The notes under the pieces are model-generated. The model had not been told where the DNA came from. It saw only the letters and a program-made list of their open reading frames with translations, and did no database searches. Positions 45,507 through 55,670 of a stretch of DNA of 64,000 bases are shown here, piece after piece. Each line of letters begins with the position of its first letter. Position 1 is the first letter of the stretch. The DNA comes from an uncultured Clostridium sp. (lineage in GTDB: Bacteria > Bacillota > Clostridia > TANB77 > CAG-508): positions 62,001-126,000 of the forward strand of contig CAMXJY010000001.1 in the NCBI GenBank assembly GCA_947244325.1. Direction: 5' to 3'. The translations under genes were made by a program, and so were the position numbers.

Positions 45507-47543
45507 TTATTTCATTTTTATAATTATTTTTAATATTTCAGAAACACTCCAAGCTTGAGAGAAAGTTCCCCCTGGTTTAAATGGTGCTTCAGCACTATAA
45601 ACTTCTGATATAGTTCCTATTCCTTCTGGACCTACTACTTCGGATTTGAAAGTAGTAAATACACTTTTTATAAATTTTTCATATTCAATTTTTAATTTTT
45701 CTTTTTCTAATCTATCTTTTTCATCATCTATAATATTTTTAAATGCATCTGAATATAATCCCATTAACCATACCCATACTATACCTTGATGATAACTTTT
45801 ATCTCTTGTTTCTGGGTCTCCTTCATAATATGGTATATATCCTTCTTCTCCTTTTGCAAGAGTACGTAATCCATATTTGGTTAATAATTTTGATTTTACT
45901 GTTTTAAATATCGTTTTTCCAATTTCTGAAGATGGCTTTATTACTGGATATGTAGTTGATATACTAAATAATTGATTTGGTCTTATTTTATCATCACCTA
46001 CAACATCTTCTAATGACTTTTTCTTTTTGTTATAGAATTTTTCTTCAAATTCCTTTTTATGACTAATTGCCAATTTTTTATATTTTTCTGATTCTTCTTT
46101 TTCTCCAAATCTATTTGCTAAATTTTCTAATGTTCTTAAAGCATTATACCAAAGTGCATTTAATTCTACTACTTTTCCATTTCTAGGTGTTACTGCAAAA
46201 TCTCCAATTTTTACATCCATCCAAGTATTTTGTGTAGTTTCTGTTCCTGATGATAACAATCCATCTTCTGCTATAAATATATTATTATTATCTAAATCAA
46301 TTCCTTTAGTATAATTAACTATTATATCCTTCAATTTTTCATATATATTTTCTTTTATGAAATCATAATCTTTAGTATATTGAAGATATTTATTAACTTG
46401 TTCAAATAGTAAAAGTGATGCATCTGCACTATTATATAATGGTCTATTATCAAATCCTGAATATCCATTTGGAACTAATCCAAATTTTATATCTCTTGTA
46501 AATGTTAATAAAATTTCTTTTGCTAAATCAAATCTTTTTGTTATTAATAATAATCCTTCATATGCAATTAAAGTATCTCTTCCCCAATCTAAAAACCATG
46601 GGAAACCTGCAATTATCGAATGTGTACCAAAATTTGGTCTATTTATAACAAAACTATCAGCTGCTATAACTAAGTCAGTTACTAATTCATTATATTCTTT
46701 TTCTGCTTTTGTCAATTTTGCTTTCTTTACTAAAAGATCTGTTTCATCTATTACTTTTTGAATTCTTTCTTTTTCTTCCTTAAATACTTTTGAACTATCA
46801 ACTTGTTCTGTATTATCCTCTAATGATGCTACAAAAGTAATTTCTTTAGTTTCCTTTGGATTTATTATAACTTCATATCTTCCTGGAACTAATAAATCTT
46901 CTTCTGGTGGAAATCCTCTTTCTTCTTCTTTTAGATAACTCATATTTTTAAAAGTATCATTCTCATATGGAAAATATTGTCCATCATTTACGTAAGTATA
47001 TATTGGTGTACTAGCATTTCCATCAATTTCTAATCTTACTTTGTTTTTATCTTGCTTTTGTCTTAAAGTAAAATTATGATTTGGTGTCATTTTATGAAAA
47101 TCTCTAAAGTGTACAATCGGTGCTAATGTTAATTTGGCTTCATTTTTACCATTTTTTATTTTATATTGTACAACTACAGTATTTCTTCCTTGTATCATTG
47201 ATATTGTTTTTACTATTTTTATATCTTTAACTTTATATGTAAAAACTGGTAAATACTCTTTTTCAAAGCTTTCAAGATTTTTATAACCATCAGAAATATA
47301 ATCCTTACATACATTTGTATATAATTTATATTCTTCTCCATTTACTGTTATATTTTCATCTACCTTAGATATAATTAAATGCCTTTGTGCTGGTGGAATT
47401 AGTGGAGCTATAAGTAAACCATGATATCTTCTAGTATTTGCTCCGATAACTGTTGAACTACAAAATCCCCCAACTCCATTTGTTAATATCCATTCTCTAT
47501 TTAAACATTCTTTTAAATCGATTTTTGCTTTAGTTATTTTCAT
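45507..47543 (-). CDS. Glycogen debranching enzyme (amylo-alpha-1,6-glucosidase type)
   Basis: The 678-aa protein has an N-terminal beta-rich domain (WILTNGVGGFCSSTVIGANTRRYHG) and a C-terminal GH133-like (alpha/alpha)6 domain with FPWFLDWGRDTL, SADASLL and PFKPGGTFSQAWSVSE. It removes alpha-1,6 branches during use of glycogen or similar glucans. No glg genes are adjacent. It lies 15 bases after yvcK, a gene tied to gluconeogenic growth, and may be co-transcribed with murB-yvcK. Confidence 0.92.
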   Translation of the reverse strand: MKITKAKIDLKECLNREWILTNGVGGFCSSTVIGANTRRYHGLLIAPLIPPAQRHLIISKVDENITVNGEEYKLYTNVCKDYISDGYKNLESFEKEYLPVFTYKVKDIKIVKTISMIQGRNTVVVQYKIKNGKNEAKLTLAPIVHFRDFHKMTPNHNFTLRQKQDKNKVRLEIDGNASTPIYTYVNDGQYFPYENDTFKNMSYLKEEERGFPPEEDLLVPGRYEVIINPKETKEITFVASLEDNTEQVDSSKVFKEEKERIQKVIDETDLLVKKAKLTKAEKEYNELVTDLVIAADSFVINRPNFGTHSIIAGFPWFLDWGRDTLIAYEGLLLITKRFDLAKEILLTFTRDIKFGLVPNGYSGFDNRPLYNSADASLLLFEQVNKYLQYTKDYDFIKENIYEKLKDIIVNYTKGIDLDNNNIFIAEDGLLSSGTETTQNTWMDVKIGDFAVTPRNGKVVELNALWYNALRTLENLANRFGEKEESEKYKKLAISHKKEFEEKFYNKKKKSLEDVVGDDKIRPNQLFSISTTYPVIKPSSEIGKTIFKTVKSKLLTKYGLRTLAKGEEGYIPYYEGDPETRDKSYHQGIVWVWLMGLYSDAFKNIIDDEKDRLEKEKLKIEYEKFIKSVFTTFKSEVVGPEGIGTISEVYSAEAPFKPGGTFSQAWSVSEILKIIIKMK

Positions 47544-47557
47544 TTGTATTCTTCCTT

Positions 47558-49153
47558 TTACTTATTTTTTCTTCTTCTAACTGGTTCTCTGCCAGTTTCA
47601 TCTATTTTATAATCTGATGAATTTCTGTAATTTTCTATTTCTTTTGCAATTTGTTTATTTTGTTCAATCTTTTTATCAGTATTTTGAATTGATGCTACTC
47701 TATCTTTATATTTTTCTTTAAATTTACTCTTTCCTTTTATCTCTTTTGCTGGTTTTACTTCTTTTCCAGATTTTTCTAACTTTTTACGTTTCTTTTCTTC
47801 TTTTTGTCTAATTTTCTTTTGTTCTTTTAATACAGATTGTAACAATAAGTATTGTGTATTATTTTGCATATCATGGAATTTTAAATCATTGCATATCATT
47901 TCCATTATCATTGATGCTATTAAATCTGTATTATGTCTAATTTTTTCGTCTTTAATGCATGACATATCTTTTTGTATTAATTTTATGTTATATGAACTTA
48001 AATTTTTAGTATCAAGTTCAACTACTTCTGAGCCTTCTTTATTATATTTTCTTATATATTCAGGTACTATTTCTCCTGTATCTGCTAAACAATAATCAAA
48101 TAGTCCTTCTCCAACATGTTCTTGTATTGCTTTAATATGTTCTGATAATGAATAATTATCAGTTTGTCCAGGTTCTGTCATTATGTTTGATATGTAAAAT
48201 CTCATTGCTTTACTATCTTTTATTGCTCTTGATACATTTTTTACAAGTAAGTTAGGTAATACATTTGTATATAAACTTCCTGGTCCTATTATTATTATAT
48301 CAGCATCTTCTATTGCTTCAATTACTCCTGGTGCTGGTCTACAATTTGATGGTGAAATATATATTCTGTTTATTGTTTCTACTTTTTCAGAAACAATTTC
48401 AGGTATTCTTTCTTTTTGCTTTATAGTTGTTCCATCTCCAAGTTCTGCACATATTGTAATTTCATCTAATGTTACTGGCATAACTCTTCCTGTTATGTTT
48501 AATACTTCTGTACTTTTTAAAATTGATTCAGATATATTACTATATATTTCATTCATTGCTGTTAAATATATATCACCAAAATTTAAACCTCTTAATCTTT
48601 CATTTTTAAAGTTTAAATTCATAAGATTTCTCATTATATCTTCTTTATCTGACATAGCTATTATACTATCTTTTATATCTCTTAATGGTAATGTATCTAA
48701 CGCTTTTCTTGATTCTGTAGGTATATCTCCATAATCAGACATTGTTACTATTGCAGTTATATTGTTTGTATACTTTTTAAATCCTTCGATTACATTGTTT
48801 AATCCAGGACCTCCACCTATTACTACAACTTTTGGTCCTTCTTCATAAACTTTTTTATTAAATATTAATGATTTTATATTTAATTGTGCTTTTTTTCCTT
48901 TATCTGTTGATGTATTATTTGCCTCTATTATTATTTCCAAGCTTCTTTTTTGTATAAATACAACACTAATTACTATTGCTAAAAATCCTAAAACAAATAT
49001 TACTATTGTTTTTCCAAGTTCAAAAAATGTTATTTCTGGTGATACTAATATTTTTGCAATTCCATAACAAGTAAGTATTATACCAACAATTATTAAAAGA
49101 ATCCATCTTTTAACCTTTGTGCTTGCTTTAAACCATTCTAAAAAAGATTTCAT
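47558..49153 (-). CDS. yvcK: Gluconeogenesis factor YvcK-like, membrane-anchored form
   Basis: YvcK proteins bind UDP-GlcNAc and link central carbon flow with cell-wall synthesis. The 531-aa form has two membrane helices at about 18-35 and 45-65, then the CofD/YvcK fold with VVVIGGGPGLNNVIEG, TMSDYGDIP, LPLRDIKDSI and DIIIIGPGSLYTN. A long basic tail follows (about 440-531), beyond the usual length. The start overlaps the murB stop (TAATG), a sign of coupling. The rapZ and whiA genes that often accompany it are absent here. Confidence 0.93.
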   Translation of the reverse strand: MKSFLEWFKASTKVKRWILLIIVGIILTCYGIAKILVSPEITFFELGKTIVIFVLGFLAIVISVVFIQKRSLEIIIEANNTSTDKGKKAQLNIKSLIFNKKVYEEGPKVVVIGGGPGLNNVIEGFKKYTNNITAIVTMSDYGDIPTESRKALDTLPLRDIKDSIIAMSDKEDIMRNLMNLNFKNERLRGLNFGDIYLTAMNEIYSNISESILKSTEVLNITGRVMPVTLDEITICAELGDGTTIKQKERIPEIVSEKVETINRIYISPSNCRPAPGVIEAIEDADIIIIGPGSLYTNVLPNLLVKNVSRAIKDSKAMRFYISNIMTEPGQTDNYSLSEHIKAIQEHVGEGLFDYCLADTGEIVPEYIRKYNKEGSEVVELDTKNLSSYNIKLIQKDMSCIKDEKIRHNTDLIASMIMEMICNDLKFHDMQNNTQYLLLQSVLKEQKKIRQKEEKKRKKLEKSGKEVKPAKEIKGKSKFKEKYKDRVASIQNTDKKIEQNKQIAKEIENYRNSSDYKIDETGREPVRRRKNK

Positions 49154-50070
49154 TATTTTTCATCTCCTAATACTAATATTTCTAATTCTACATCTATGTC
49201 AAATTTAGATTTAATTTCTGTTTTTACATGTTCTACTAAACTTAAAACATCATCAGCTGTTGCATTTCCTTTATTTATAACAAAACCTGCATGTTTAGTT
49301 GAGATTTCTGCATCTCCAACACTATATCCTTTTAGTCCACATTCGTCTATTAATTTAGCTGTTATAATTCCTTCTTTTCTTTTAAAAGTACTTCCTGCAT
49401 TTGGATATTCTAAAGGCTGTTTTTCTTTTCTTGAAATCGAATATTCTTTCATTTTATTCTCAATTTCAGTCTTTTCACCTTTTTGAGCTTTTATGCAAGT
49501 ATCAATTACAATTGCTTCCATTTTTGATAATATGCTATCTCTATATTTAAACTCATGCTCTTTTAAATCTAATGTTTTAATTTTGCCATCATATGTCATA
49601 AATCTTGTTTTTACAACTATGTCTTTCATTTCTTTTCCATATGCACCTGCATTCATTCTTATTGCTCCACCAATTGTTCCTGGTATTCCTGATAAGAATT
49701 CTAATCCTGTAATTTCTTCTTTTAATGCTATACTTGATAGTGTTGCAAGACTCATTCCCGCTTCTGCTGTTATTAAAATTTCATTTGTACTTCTTTTTAT
49801 TTTAAAGTCATTTAATTCTAATTTAATTACAAATCCTCTAATTCCACCTTCTCTTACTAATAAATTCGTGCCATTTCCCACTATAGTAACTGGTATTTTT
49901 AGATTATTTGCAAATTCTAAAACATCTTTCAGTTCTTGAGTATTCGTTACTTTTATAAAGTAATCCGCTATTCCACCTATTTTAAAAGATGTATGTTTTG
50001 ACATAGGTTCATTTTTTAAGATGTTTTTTCTATTTATTACATCTTGCAATTTTTTTTCAATATCTTCCAT
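49153..50070 (-). CDS. murB: UDP-N-acetylenolpyruvoylglucosamine reductase
   Basis: MurB makes UDP-MurNAc using NADPH and FAD. The 305-aa type IIb enzyme has the FAD motifs TNLLV-like (GNGTNLLVREGGIRG), GIPGTIGGAIRMNAGAYG and the catalytic Ser within PNAGSTFKR. It is placed directly before yvcK. AGAAGGGAAGTC precedes the ATG. A 12-base direct repeat (ATAAAATGTAC) lies about 55 bases upstream. Confidence 0.96.
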   Translation of the reverse strand: MEDIEKKLQDVINRKNILKNEPMSKHTSFKIGGIADYFIKVTNTQELKDVLEFANNLKIPVTIVGNGTNLLVREGGIRGFVIKLELNDFKIKRSTNEILITAEAGMSLATLSSIALKEEITGLEFLSGIPGTIGGAIRMNAGAYGKEMKDIVVKTRFMTYDGKIKTLDLKEHEFKYRDSILSKMEAIVIDTCIKAQKGEKTEIENKMKEYSISRKEKQPLEYPNAGSTFKRKEGIITAKLIDECGLKGYSVGDAEISTKHAGFVINKGNATADDVLSLVEHVKTEIKSKFDIDVELEILVLGDEK

Positions 50071-50122
50071 TTATGACTTCCCTTCTTGGTTGTTAATATT
50101 CTAAATGATAATATTTACTAAT

Positions 50123-50145
50123 ATAAAATGTACGATAAAATGTAC
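50123..50145 (-). repeat. Tandem 12-base direct repeat upstream of murB
   Basis: ATAAAATGTAC occurs twice at a period of 12 bases. It lies where a promoter or binding site would be expected. Its role is unknown. Confidence 0.5.
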
Positions 50146-50188
50146 ATTGATATACTATCATTTTTTTAGTTTTTTTACAAGTAAAAAA

Positions 50189-50215
50189 GGGCAGAAAATT
50201 TTAAATCTTCTACCC
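50189..50215 (-). terminator. Terminator of the GT2 gene
   Basis: A G-rich arm (GGTAGAAGA on the minus strand) pairs with TTTTCTGCC and is followed by a T run on the minus strand. Confidence 0.75.
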
Positions 50216-50244
50216 CATTTTGTATTACTATTTTCTACTTTTAT

Positions 50245-51486
50245 TTACACATTTGTGCTTGATGAAACTTCTTTTATATTAATATCTCTAACATGTTCGA
50301 TTTTTTCCCATTCTGTGTCTGGTTTAATTAAACATTTAATATTTATTAAAATCCATGATCCTAAAAATAAAGGATAACATAGTATTCCAAATAACATTGG
50401 TTTAATTTTTCTCTTATCTAATGCCATTATCATTACACCTGTTATTACAGGGAATATAAATGTTGTTACTAAGAATTTTGCATAGTTCCATACTAAATCA
50501 ACTATAGTCATTTCAGAACCTAGATAAAGTAATGTATTTACTCCAAGTAAAAGAAATGTTAATATCATCATTGGAATACCAAACATATATAATAATCCAT
50601 CAAAATTCATAAGTGTTTTGTGTTCTTTTACACCTTTTGCTAAGTCTTTAGTGTAATGTTTCATACATTGAATATGTCCTACTGTCCATCTTGAACGTTG
50701 TGACCAACTTTGATCAAATTTAACTGGTTGCTCATCATATACTATTGCATCTGTTGCCCATCCTAATTTTCTTCCACTAGCAATATTTATTAAAGAAAAT
50801 TCTATATCTTCTGTTAATGTTACTGTTTGCCATCCATTAGGTTTTATTACATCAAATTTAACCATAAATCCTGTTCCATTTATTAAAGGAGATAATCCTA
50901 AATTATATCTAGCTAAATGATAAAATCTGTTCATCATCCAGTAGAATATTGCATATCCAGCTGATATCCATGAATCTGTAGGATTTTTTATATCTCTATA
51001 TCCTTGAACTACTTCTTCACCTTGGCAAAGTTTTTTATTCATATTTTTTAAGAAATTTTTATCTACTATATTATCTGCATCAAATACACAAAAAGCATCA
51101 TAGTCAGCATCTTCTTCTATTTTTTGTTTTAAAAACCAATTTAATGCATAACCTTTTGTTTTGTGTGCTTCATCAAATCTTTTTAAAACTTTTGCTCCTG
51201 CTTCTTTTGCAATTTCTGCTGTTCTATCTGTACAATTATCTGCAATTACATATATATCATATAATTCTTTTGGATAATCTTGATCTTTTAAACTTTCTAC
51301 TAAATTTTTAATTACATTTTCTTCATTATGTGCTGGTACTATTGCCATGAATTTATGATCTTTTTCTATTAATAGCTTTTTATCTTTCAATTTTATTAAT
51401 GAACAAAAACTAACTATTATTTGATAAATCCAATATATAGTTATTATCCATATTAAAGCTTGTTGTAGAAGATATAAATACTTCAT
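50245..51486 (-). CDS. Membrane glycosyltransferase family 2
   Basis: The 413-aa protein has an N-terminal membrane helix, a GT2 catalytic domain with VPAHNEENVI, VFDADN (DxD), TLTEDIEF and QRSRWTVG (QxxRW), and three C-terminal helices. That order is typical of processive synthases of surface polysaccharides such as beta-glucan or poly-GlcNAc. No accessory synthase genes adjoin. The BY-kinase-like protein at 29 kb could belong to the same polysaccharide pathway, which is inference. It has its own promoter and terminator. AAGGAGCC precedes the ATG. Confidence 0.9.
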   Translation of the reverse strand: MKYLYLLQQALIWIITIYWIYQIIVSFCSLIKLKDKKLLIEKDHKFMAIVPAHNEENVIKNLVESLKDQDYPKELYDIYVIADNCTDRTAEIAKEAGAKVLKRFDEAHKTKGYALNWFLKQKIEEDADYDAFCVFDADNIVDKNFLKNMNKKLCQGEEVVQGYRDIKNPTDSWISAGYAIFYWMMNRFYHLARYNLGLSPLINGTGFMVKFDVIKPNGWQTVTLTEDIEFSLINIASGRKLGWATDAIVYDEQPVKFDQSWSQRSRWTVGHIQCMKHYTKDLAKGVKEHKTLMNFDGLLYMFGIPMMILTFLLLGVNTLLYLGSEMTIVDLVWNYAKFLVTTFIFPVITGVMIMALDKRKIKPMLFGILCYPLFLGSWILINIKCLIKPDTEWEKIEHVRDINIKEVSSSTNV

Positions 51487-51536
51487 TTTACGGCTCCTTT
51501 TCTTTATTTTAATAACTTTCGCTTTCGACAGTTTTT

Positions 51537-51565
51537 ATTATACCATTATATGGAATTCTTTTCAA
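51537..51565 (-). promoter_or_regulatory. Promoter of the GT2 gene
   Basis: On the minus strand TTGAAA (51565-51560), 17 bp and TGG-TATAAT (51542-51537). From 51566 to 51823 the sequence is A+T-rich without a gene or clear structure. Confidence 0.7.
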
Positions 51566-51823
51566 GTTTTTAAATTAAATTTAATAATTCTTAAGAAATG
51601 CATTTTTATGTCTAAAAAGCTCTTATTTCACTATTATTATGAGTTATTTTTATTTTTTTATTACTCCATTATATTCAAAAATTTAAAATTTATTTACATT
51701 TTTTTGTTTTTTATTTTATTAAAATAATTTTTATTTTAATAATAAAATACTGTTTTGTAATTAAATACATATATTGAATTTTTTGGAAATATTGAAACCA
51801 GAAAGTATGAATAATTTTCTATA

Positions 51824-52020
51824 GAACAATAGTGGACGATATTCAATATGAAAAAGAAAAAACTTATTACAAATGTCCACGTCTTTGTTCTGTGTGCCAA
51901 TTTTACAAAGTAAAATTGTGTACAAATTTGCCGAAGGCTTTATTTAATAGGAAGTCCGAAGAACTTTCCTATTAAATAAAAAAATCATTAAAAATACATA
52001 TGTAAATTCAATGATTTTTT
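51824..52020 (+). repeat. Structured intergenic element, full copy (A)
   Basis: P1 GAACAA/TTGTTC with a different inner stem, TGGAC/GTCCA (51824-51890); P2 TGTGCCAATTTTAC/GTAAAATTG-t-GTACA with the same bulge (51893-51924); P3 GCC-GAA-GGC (51930-51938); P4 TTTATTTAATAGG/CCTATTAAATAAA (51939-51980); then a terminator AAATCATT/AATGATTT (51982-52017). It ends next to the pnp stop. Confidence 0.75.
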
Positions 52021-52046
52021 ATTTATTTTATATTTTAAATATAATT

Positions 52047-54152
52047 TTATTCTTCATATAAATCTTTTCTAGTTAAATTTACTCTTCCTTGATCATCAAT
52101 TTCATATACTTTTACAGTTACTTCGTCTCCAACTTTTAATACATCTTCCACTTTGTTTACTCTTTCTTTTGAGATTTTTGAAATATGAAGTAATCCTTCT
52201 TTTCCACCACCTAAATCTACAAAAGCTCCAAATGTTGCAATTCTTGTAACTTTTCCAGTATATATTCCTTCTACTTCAATTTCTCTTGTAATATCTTCAA
52301 TAATACTTTGCGCTTTTCTTGCACCTTCTATATCATCTGAATATATGAATACTGATCCATCTTCTTCAATATCAATTTTAACTCCAGTTTCATCAATAAT
52401 TTTATTAATAACTTTTCCACCAGAACCAATAACATCTTTAATTTTTTCTGGATTGATTTGCATATTAATAATTTTTGGAGCATATTTTGAAATTTCACTT
52501 CTTGGCTCAGCTATTTGTGGTGCCATTATTTCATCTAATATATATGCTCTTGCTTTTGCTGTTCTTTCAAAAGCTTCTGCTATAATTTCATAACTTAATC
52601 CATCAACTTTTATATCTACTTGTATTGCTGTAATTCCATCTTTTGTTCCACCTACTTTAAAGTCCATATCTCCAAAGAAATCTTCTATTCCTTGAATATC
52701 TGTTATTACAACATATTTACTTGGATCATTTTCATCTGTGATTAATCCTGTTGAAATACCTGCAACTGGTTTCTTAATTGGAACACCTGCATCCATTAAT
52801 GCTAATGTTGATGCACAAATACTTCCTTGTGATGTAGAACCATTTGAACTTAATATTTCAGATACAACTCTTATTGCATATGGAAATTCTTCTACTGATG
52901 GTAATACTGGAACTAATGCTTTTTCAGCTAAAGCTCCATGTCCTATTTCTCTTCTTCCTGGTCCTCTTGAAGATTTTGCTTCTCCAACACTATATCCTGG
53001 GAAGTTATATTGATGCATATATCTTTTTGATTCTTCAGTATCTAACCCATCAAGCATTTGCTCTTCACTTTTCATACCAAGTGTTACGATAGACATTACT
53101 TGTGTTCTACCTCTATTGAATAAAGCACTTCCATGTACTCTAGGAATTAATCCTACTTCACAAGATAAAGGTCTTATATCATAAATTCCTCTACCATCAA
53201 CTCTTTTTCCTTCTTCTAAAATTAATTTTCTAACTGTTTTCTTTTCTAATTTATATAAAGCATCTGCTATAGCTTTACTATCTTCTTCTAATTTTTCTTC
53301 TCCGTATTTTTCAGCATACCAAGCCTTTACATCTTCTGTAAGCTTGTCTATTTTTTCATCTCTTTCTGGTTTATCTGGAGTTTGTACATCTTGTTTCATT
53401 CTTTCTGAAAATTCTCCAGCAACTATATCATATACTTCTTCATTAACTGCAAAAGATGTATATTCAAATTTTGGTTTTCCTATTTCATCTTTTATTTTTT
53501 GTATAAATTCACAAACTTTTTTAATTTCAACATGTGCAGTTTTTATTGCTTCTAACATTGTTCCATCTGGTATTTCATCTGCTCCAGCTTCAATCATAGC
53601 TATTTTATCAGCTGTTCCTGCTACTGTTAATACTAATCTGCTTTCTTCTCTTTGTTTTTCTGTTGGATTTATAACTATTTGGTCATTTACATATCCAACT
53701 GCTACTGCTGCTGTAGGTCCTCCAAATGGTATATCAGATATTGATAATGCTGCTGATGTACCAATCATAGCACAAACTTCTGGTGAACAGTCTTGTTCTA
53801 CTGATAAAACTAAACAGCTAACAACTACATCATTTCTAAAATCTTTTGGGAATAAAGGTCTTATTGGTCTATCTATTGCTCTTGCTGTTAATATTGCTTT
53901 ATCTGTTGGTTTTCCTTCTCTTTTTGTAAATCCTCCTGGGATTTTTCCTACTGCATATAATCTTTCTTCATAATCTACTGAAAGTGGGAAAAAGTCTATT
54001 CCGTCTTTTGGTTCTTTTGATGCTGTAACATTTACAAGTACTGTTGTTTCTCCATATTTTACAAGTACGCTACCATTTGCAAGTCCAGCCATTTTTCCAT
54101 TTTCAATTGTAAGTGTTCTTCCTGCTAATTCCATACTATAAGTTTTAAACAT
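52047..54152 (-). CDS. pnp: Polyribonucleotide nucleotidyltransferase
   Basis: PNPase degrades RNA from the 3' end using phosphate. The 701-aa chain has two RNase PH domains with a helical linker, a KH domain (IKDVIGSGGKVINKIIDETG) and an S1 domain (GIYTGKVTRIATFGAFVDLGGGKEGLLHIS). The catalytic part RGPGRREIGHGALAEKAL is intact. It has its own promoter and a leader that begins with a 12-bp stem. The classical partner rpsO lies upstream, but a glycosyltransferase-like gene is inserted between. Confidence 0.97.
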   Translation of the reverse strand: MFKTYSMELAGRTLTIENGKMAGLANGSVLVKYGETTVLVNVTASKEPKDGIDFFPLSVDYEERLYAVGKIPGGFTKREGKPTDKAILTARAIDRPIRPLFPKDFRNDVVVSCLVLSVEQDCSPEVCAMIGTSAALSISDIPFGGPTAAVAVGYVNDQIVINPTEKQREESRLVLTVAGTADKIAMIEAGADEIPDGTMLEAIKTAHVEIKKVCEFIQKIKDEIGKPKFEYTSFAVNEEVYDIVAGEFSERMKQDVQTPDKPERDEKIDKLTEDVKAWYAEKYGEEKLEEDSKAIADALYKLEKKTVRKLILEEGKRVDGRGIYDIRPLSCEVGLIPRVHGSALFNRGRTQVMSIVTLGMKSEEQMLDGLDTEESKRYMHQYNFPGYSVGEAKSSRGPGRREIGHGALAEKALVPVLPSVEEFPYAIRVVSEILSSNGSTSQGSICASTLALMDAGVPIKKPVAGISTGLITDENDPSKYVVITDIQGIEDFFGDMDFKVGGTKDGITAIQVDIKVDGLSYEIIAEAFERTAKARAYILDEIMAPQIAEPRSEISKYAPKIINMQINPEKIKDVIGSGGKVINKIIDETGVKIDIEEDGSVFIYSDDIEGARKAQSIIEDITREIEVEGIYTGKVTRIATFGAFVDLGGGKEGLLHISKISKERVNKVEDVLKVGDEVTVKVYEIDDQGRVNLTRKDLYEE

Positions 54153-54182
54153 TTTACATTTCCTCCATAAATTTTATTTTTT

Positions 54183-54299
54183 ATTTATTTGAAATGTAAC
54201 CTCTATAATATATTATTTACTTTTAATAATACATTATGCAAGCTACCTTTTCAAATAAATAACCGTTTACATTGTACTATATTAACATAAAAAAATCAA
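54183..54299 (-). promoter_or_regulatory. Promoter and 5' hairpin of pnp
   Basis: On the minus strand TTGATT (54299-54294), 17 bp and TACAAT (54276-54271). The transcript would begin almost exactly at a hairpin with perfect 12-base arms ATTTATTTGAAA/TTTCAAATAAAT (54260-54183, loop about 54 bases). In Escherichia coli a pnp leader stem is cut by RNase III for autocontrol; a similar role here is inference. Confidence 0.55.
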
Positions 54300-54396
54300 G
54301 ATATTTTTTAAGTAGTATATATTATAAAAGTGACGAATTTAAAATAATTCATAACTTTTATACTCCATTAATATTTATTTTTTATACTTTATAAAA

Positions 54397-55104
54397 TTAC
54401 TGATTTCTTATTTCTTTATCTTCATCTTTAATTCTATTTGTGACATTAGATTCATGTATAATTTCAATCCACATAGGTTTATTTGAATCCAACATTACTA
54501 CTTCTTTTCCACTATCGAAAATTTTTGAATGATTATATTGTAATATATATTCTTTTTTTGTTCCTAACATTGATAAAAAATGATTATCTTTTCTTTCATA
54601 TTCATATTTTTTTCTAGAACTTAAATCATACTTTATCCCTTTTCTAAATGATAATATGCATTCATGAAAATTATCATTTGCATAATCTTGTATTTTAGCA
54701 ATATAATCCTCCGAAAACATATCATCATTATCTATTCTTGATGTAATAGTATATTTAATATTTTCTTCTTTACTATTGCAATATTCTAAAAAAACAAATT
54801 TTTCTTCATCTTCTAAATATAAATCTATAAAATTAAATTTTTTCTTTAATTCTTGTATTTTCTTCTTGAAATTATCAGGCGTTTTTTTATGAAACAAAAT
54901 CAACCATGTAAAATTTTGATTTGTTTGTTTTTTTATCGATTGTAATGTATATTTTTCAAAGATTTCAAATCTCTCTTTCAAATAGTCTTCATCTAAGATT
55001 CTATTCATTGGATTATTATCTGGATTTTTTAGTTCACAACCATAATTAGCTCTTATATTAAATCTTGTTATTACAAAATGTTTATATGCATATTCTTTTT
55101 TCAT
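54397..55104 (-). CDS. Putative rhamnosyltransferase-like glycosyltransferase
   Basis: The product is 235 aa from ATG 55104, chosen because GGAG lies 6 bases upstream. It starts MKKEYAYKHFVITRFNIR and contains NFTWLILFHKKT and YTITSRIDNDDMFS, with an acidic DxDD-type metal-binding motif, as in the family of putative rhamnosyltransferases. It has no membrane helix and is probably cytoplasmic. It lies between rpsO and pnp, an unusual position. The sugar and acceptor are unknown. Confidence 0.75.
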   Translation of the reverse strand: MKKEYAYKHFVITRFNIRANYGCELKNPDNNPMNRILDEDYLKERFEIFEKYTLQSIKKQTNQNFTWLILFHKKTPDNFKKKIQELKKKFNFIDLYLEDEEKFVFLEYCNSKEENIKYTITSRIDNDDMFSEDYIAKIQDYANDNFHECILSFRKGIKYDLSSRKKYEYERKDNHFLSMLGTKKEYILQYNHSKIFDSGKEVVMLDSNKPMWIEIIHESNVTNRIKDEDKEIRNQ

Positions 55105-55210
55105 ATCTATCTCCTTATGTTTGAATTTTACCATAAATAATTAATATGACACAAATATTATACATAAAAAGTGGAATCTATTAAAAAACTAATAAATTCC
55201 ACTTGATATA

Positions 55211-55474
55211 TTATTTTCTTAAATTTAATTTTTTAACTATTTCTCTATATCTGTTGATATCTTTTTTAGCTAAATAGTTAAGTAAGTTTCTTCTTTTTCC
55301 TATCATTTTTAATAATCCTCTTCTTGAGTGATTATCTTTTTGGTGAACTTTTAAGTGTTCTGTTAATTCTGTAATTCTTTCTGTTAAAAGAGCGATTTGA
55401 ACTTCTGGAGACCCAGTATCGTTTTCTTCTCTTTTATGAGTATTAATTACTTCTTGTTTTCTTTCCTTTGTCAT
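55211..55474 (-). CDS. rpsO: 30S ribosomal protein S15
   Basis: S15 binds the central domain of 16S rRNA and nucleates platform assembly. The 87-aa protein is complete: [32 protein letters not shown] and [31 protein letters not shown] precedes the ATG. Its leader of about 90 bases contains a short palindromic stem (ATACTC-A-GAGTAT, 55509-55521), which might take part in autoregulation. Confidence 0.97.
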   Translation of the reverse strand: MTKERKQEVINTHKREENDTGSPEVQIALLTERITELTEHLKVHQKDNHSRRGLLKMIGKRRNLLNYLAKKDINRYREIVKKLNLRK

Positions 55475-55571
55475 AATTCTTATTCCTCCTATTTATTTTT
55501 ATTTGCCAATACTCTGAGTATAAAGTAGGTTTTTCCTTTAAACTAAGAATATGGTATTTTTTAGCATAATT

Positions 55572-55600
55572 ATTTTACTACACTTTTTCTTAAATTGCAA
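55572..55600 (-). promoter_or_regulatory. Promoter of rpsO
   Basis: On the minus strand TTGCAA (55600-55595), 17 bp and TAAAAT (55577-55572). Confidence 0.6.
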
Positions 55601-55670
55601 GTCCTTTTAACAATTTTTAAGTTTTATATATAAAATCTACTTTATAAACTATTTTCTACTTTAATAATAA

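Noticed and set aside
53344..53973. Plus-strand 209-aa open frame
   Set aside because: Antisense shadow of pnp, lacking a ribosome site and any recognisable motif.
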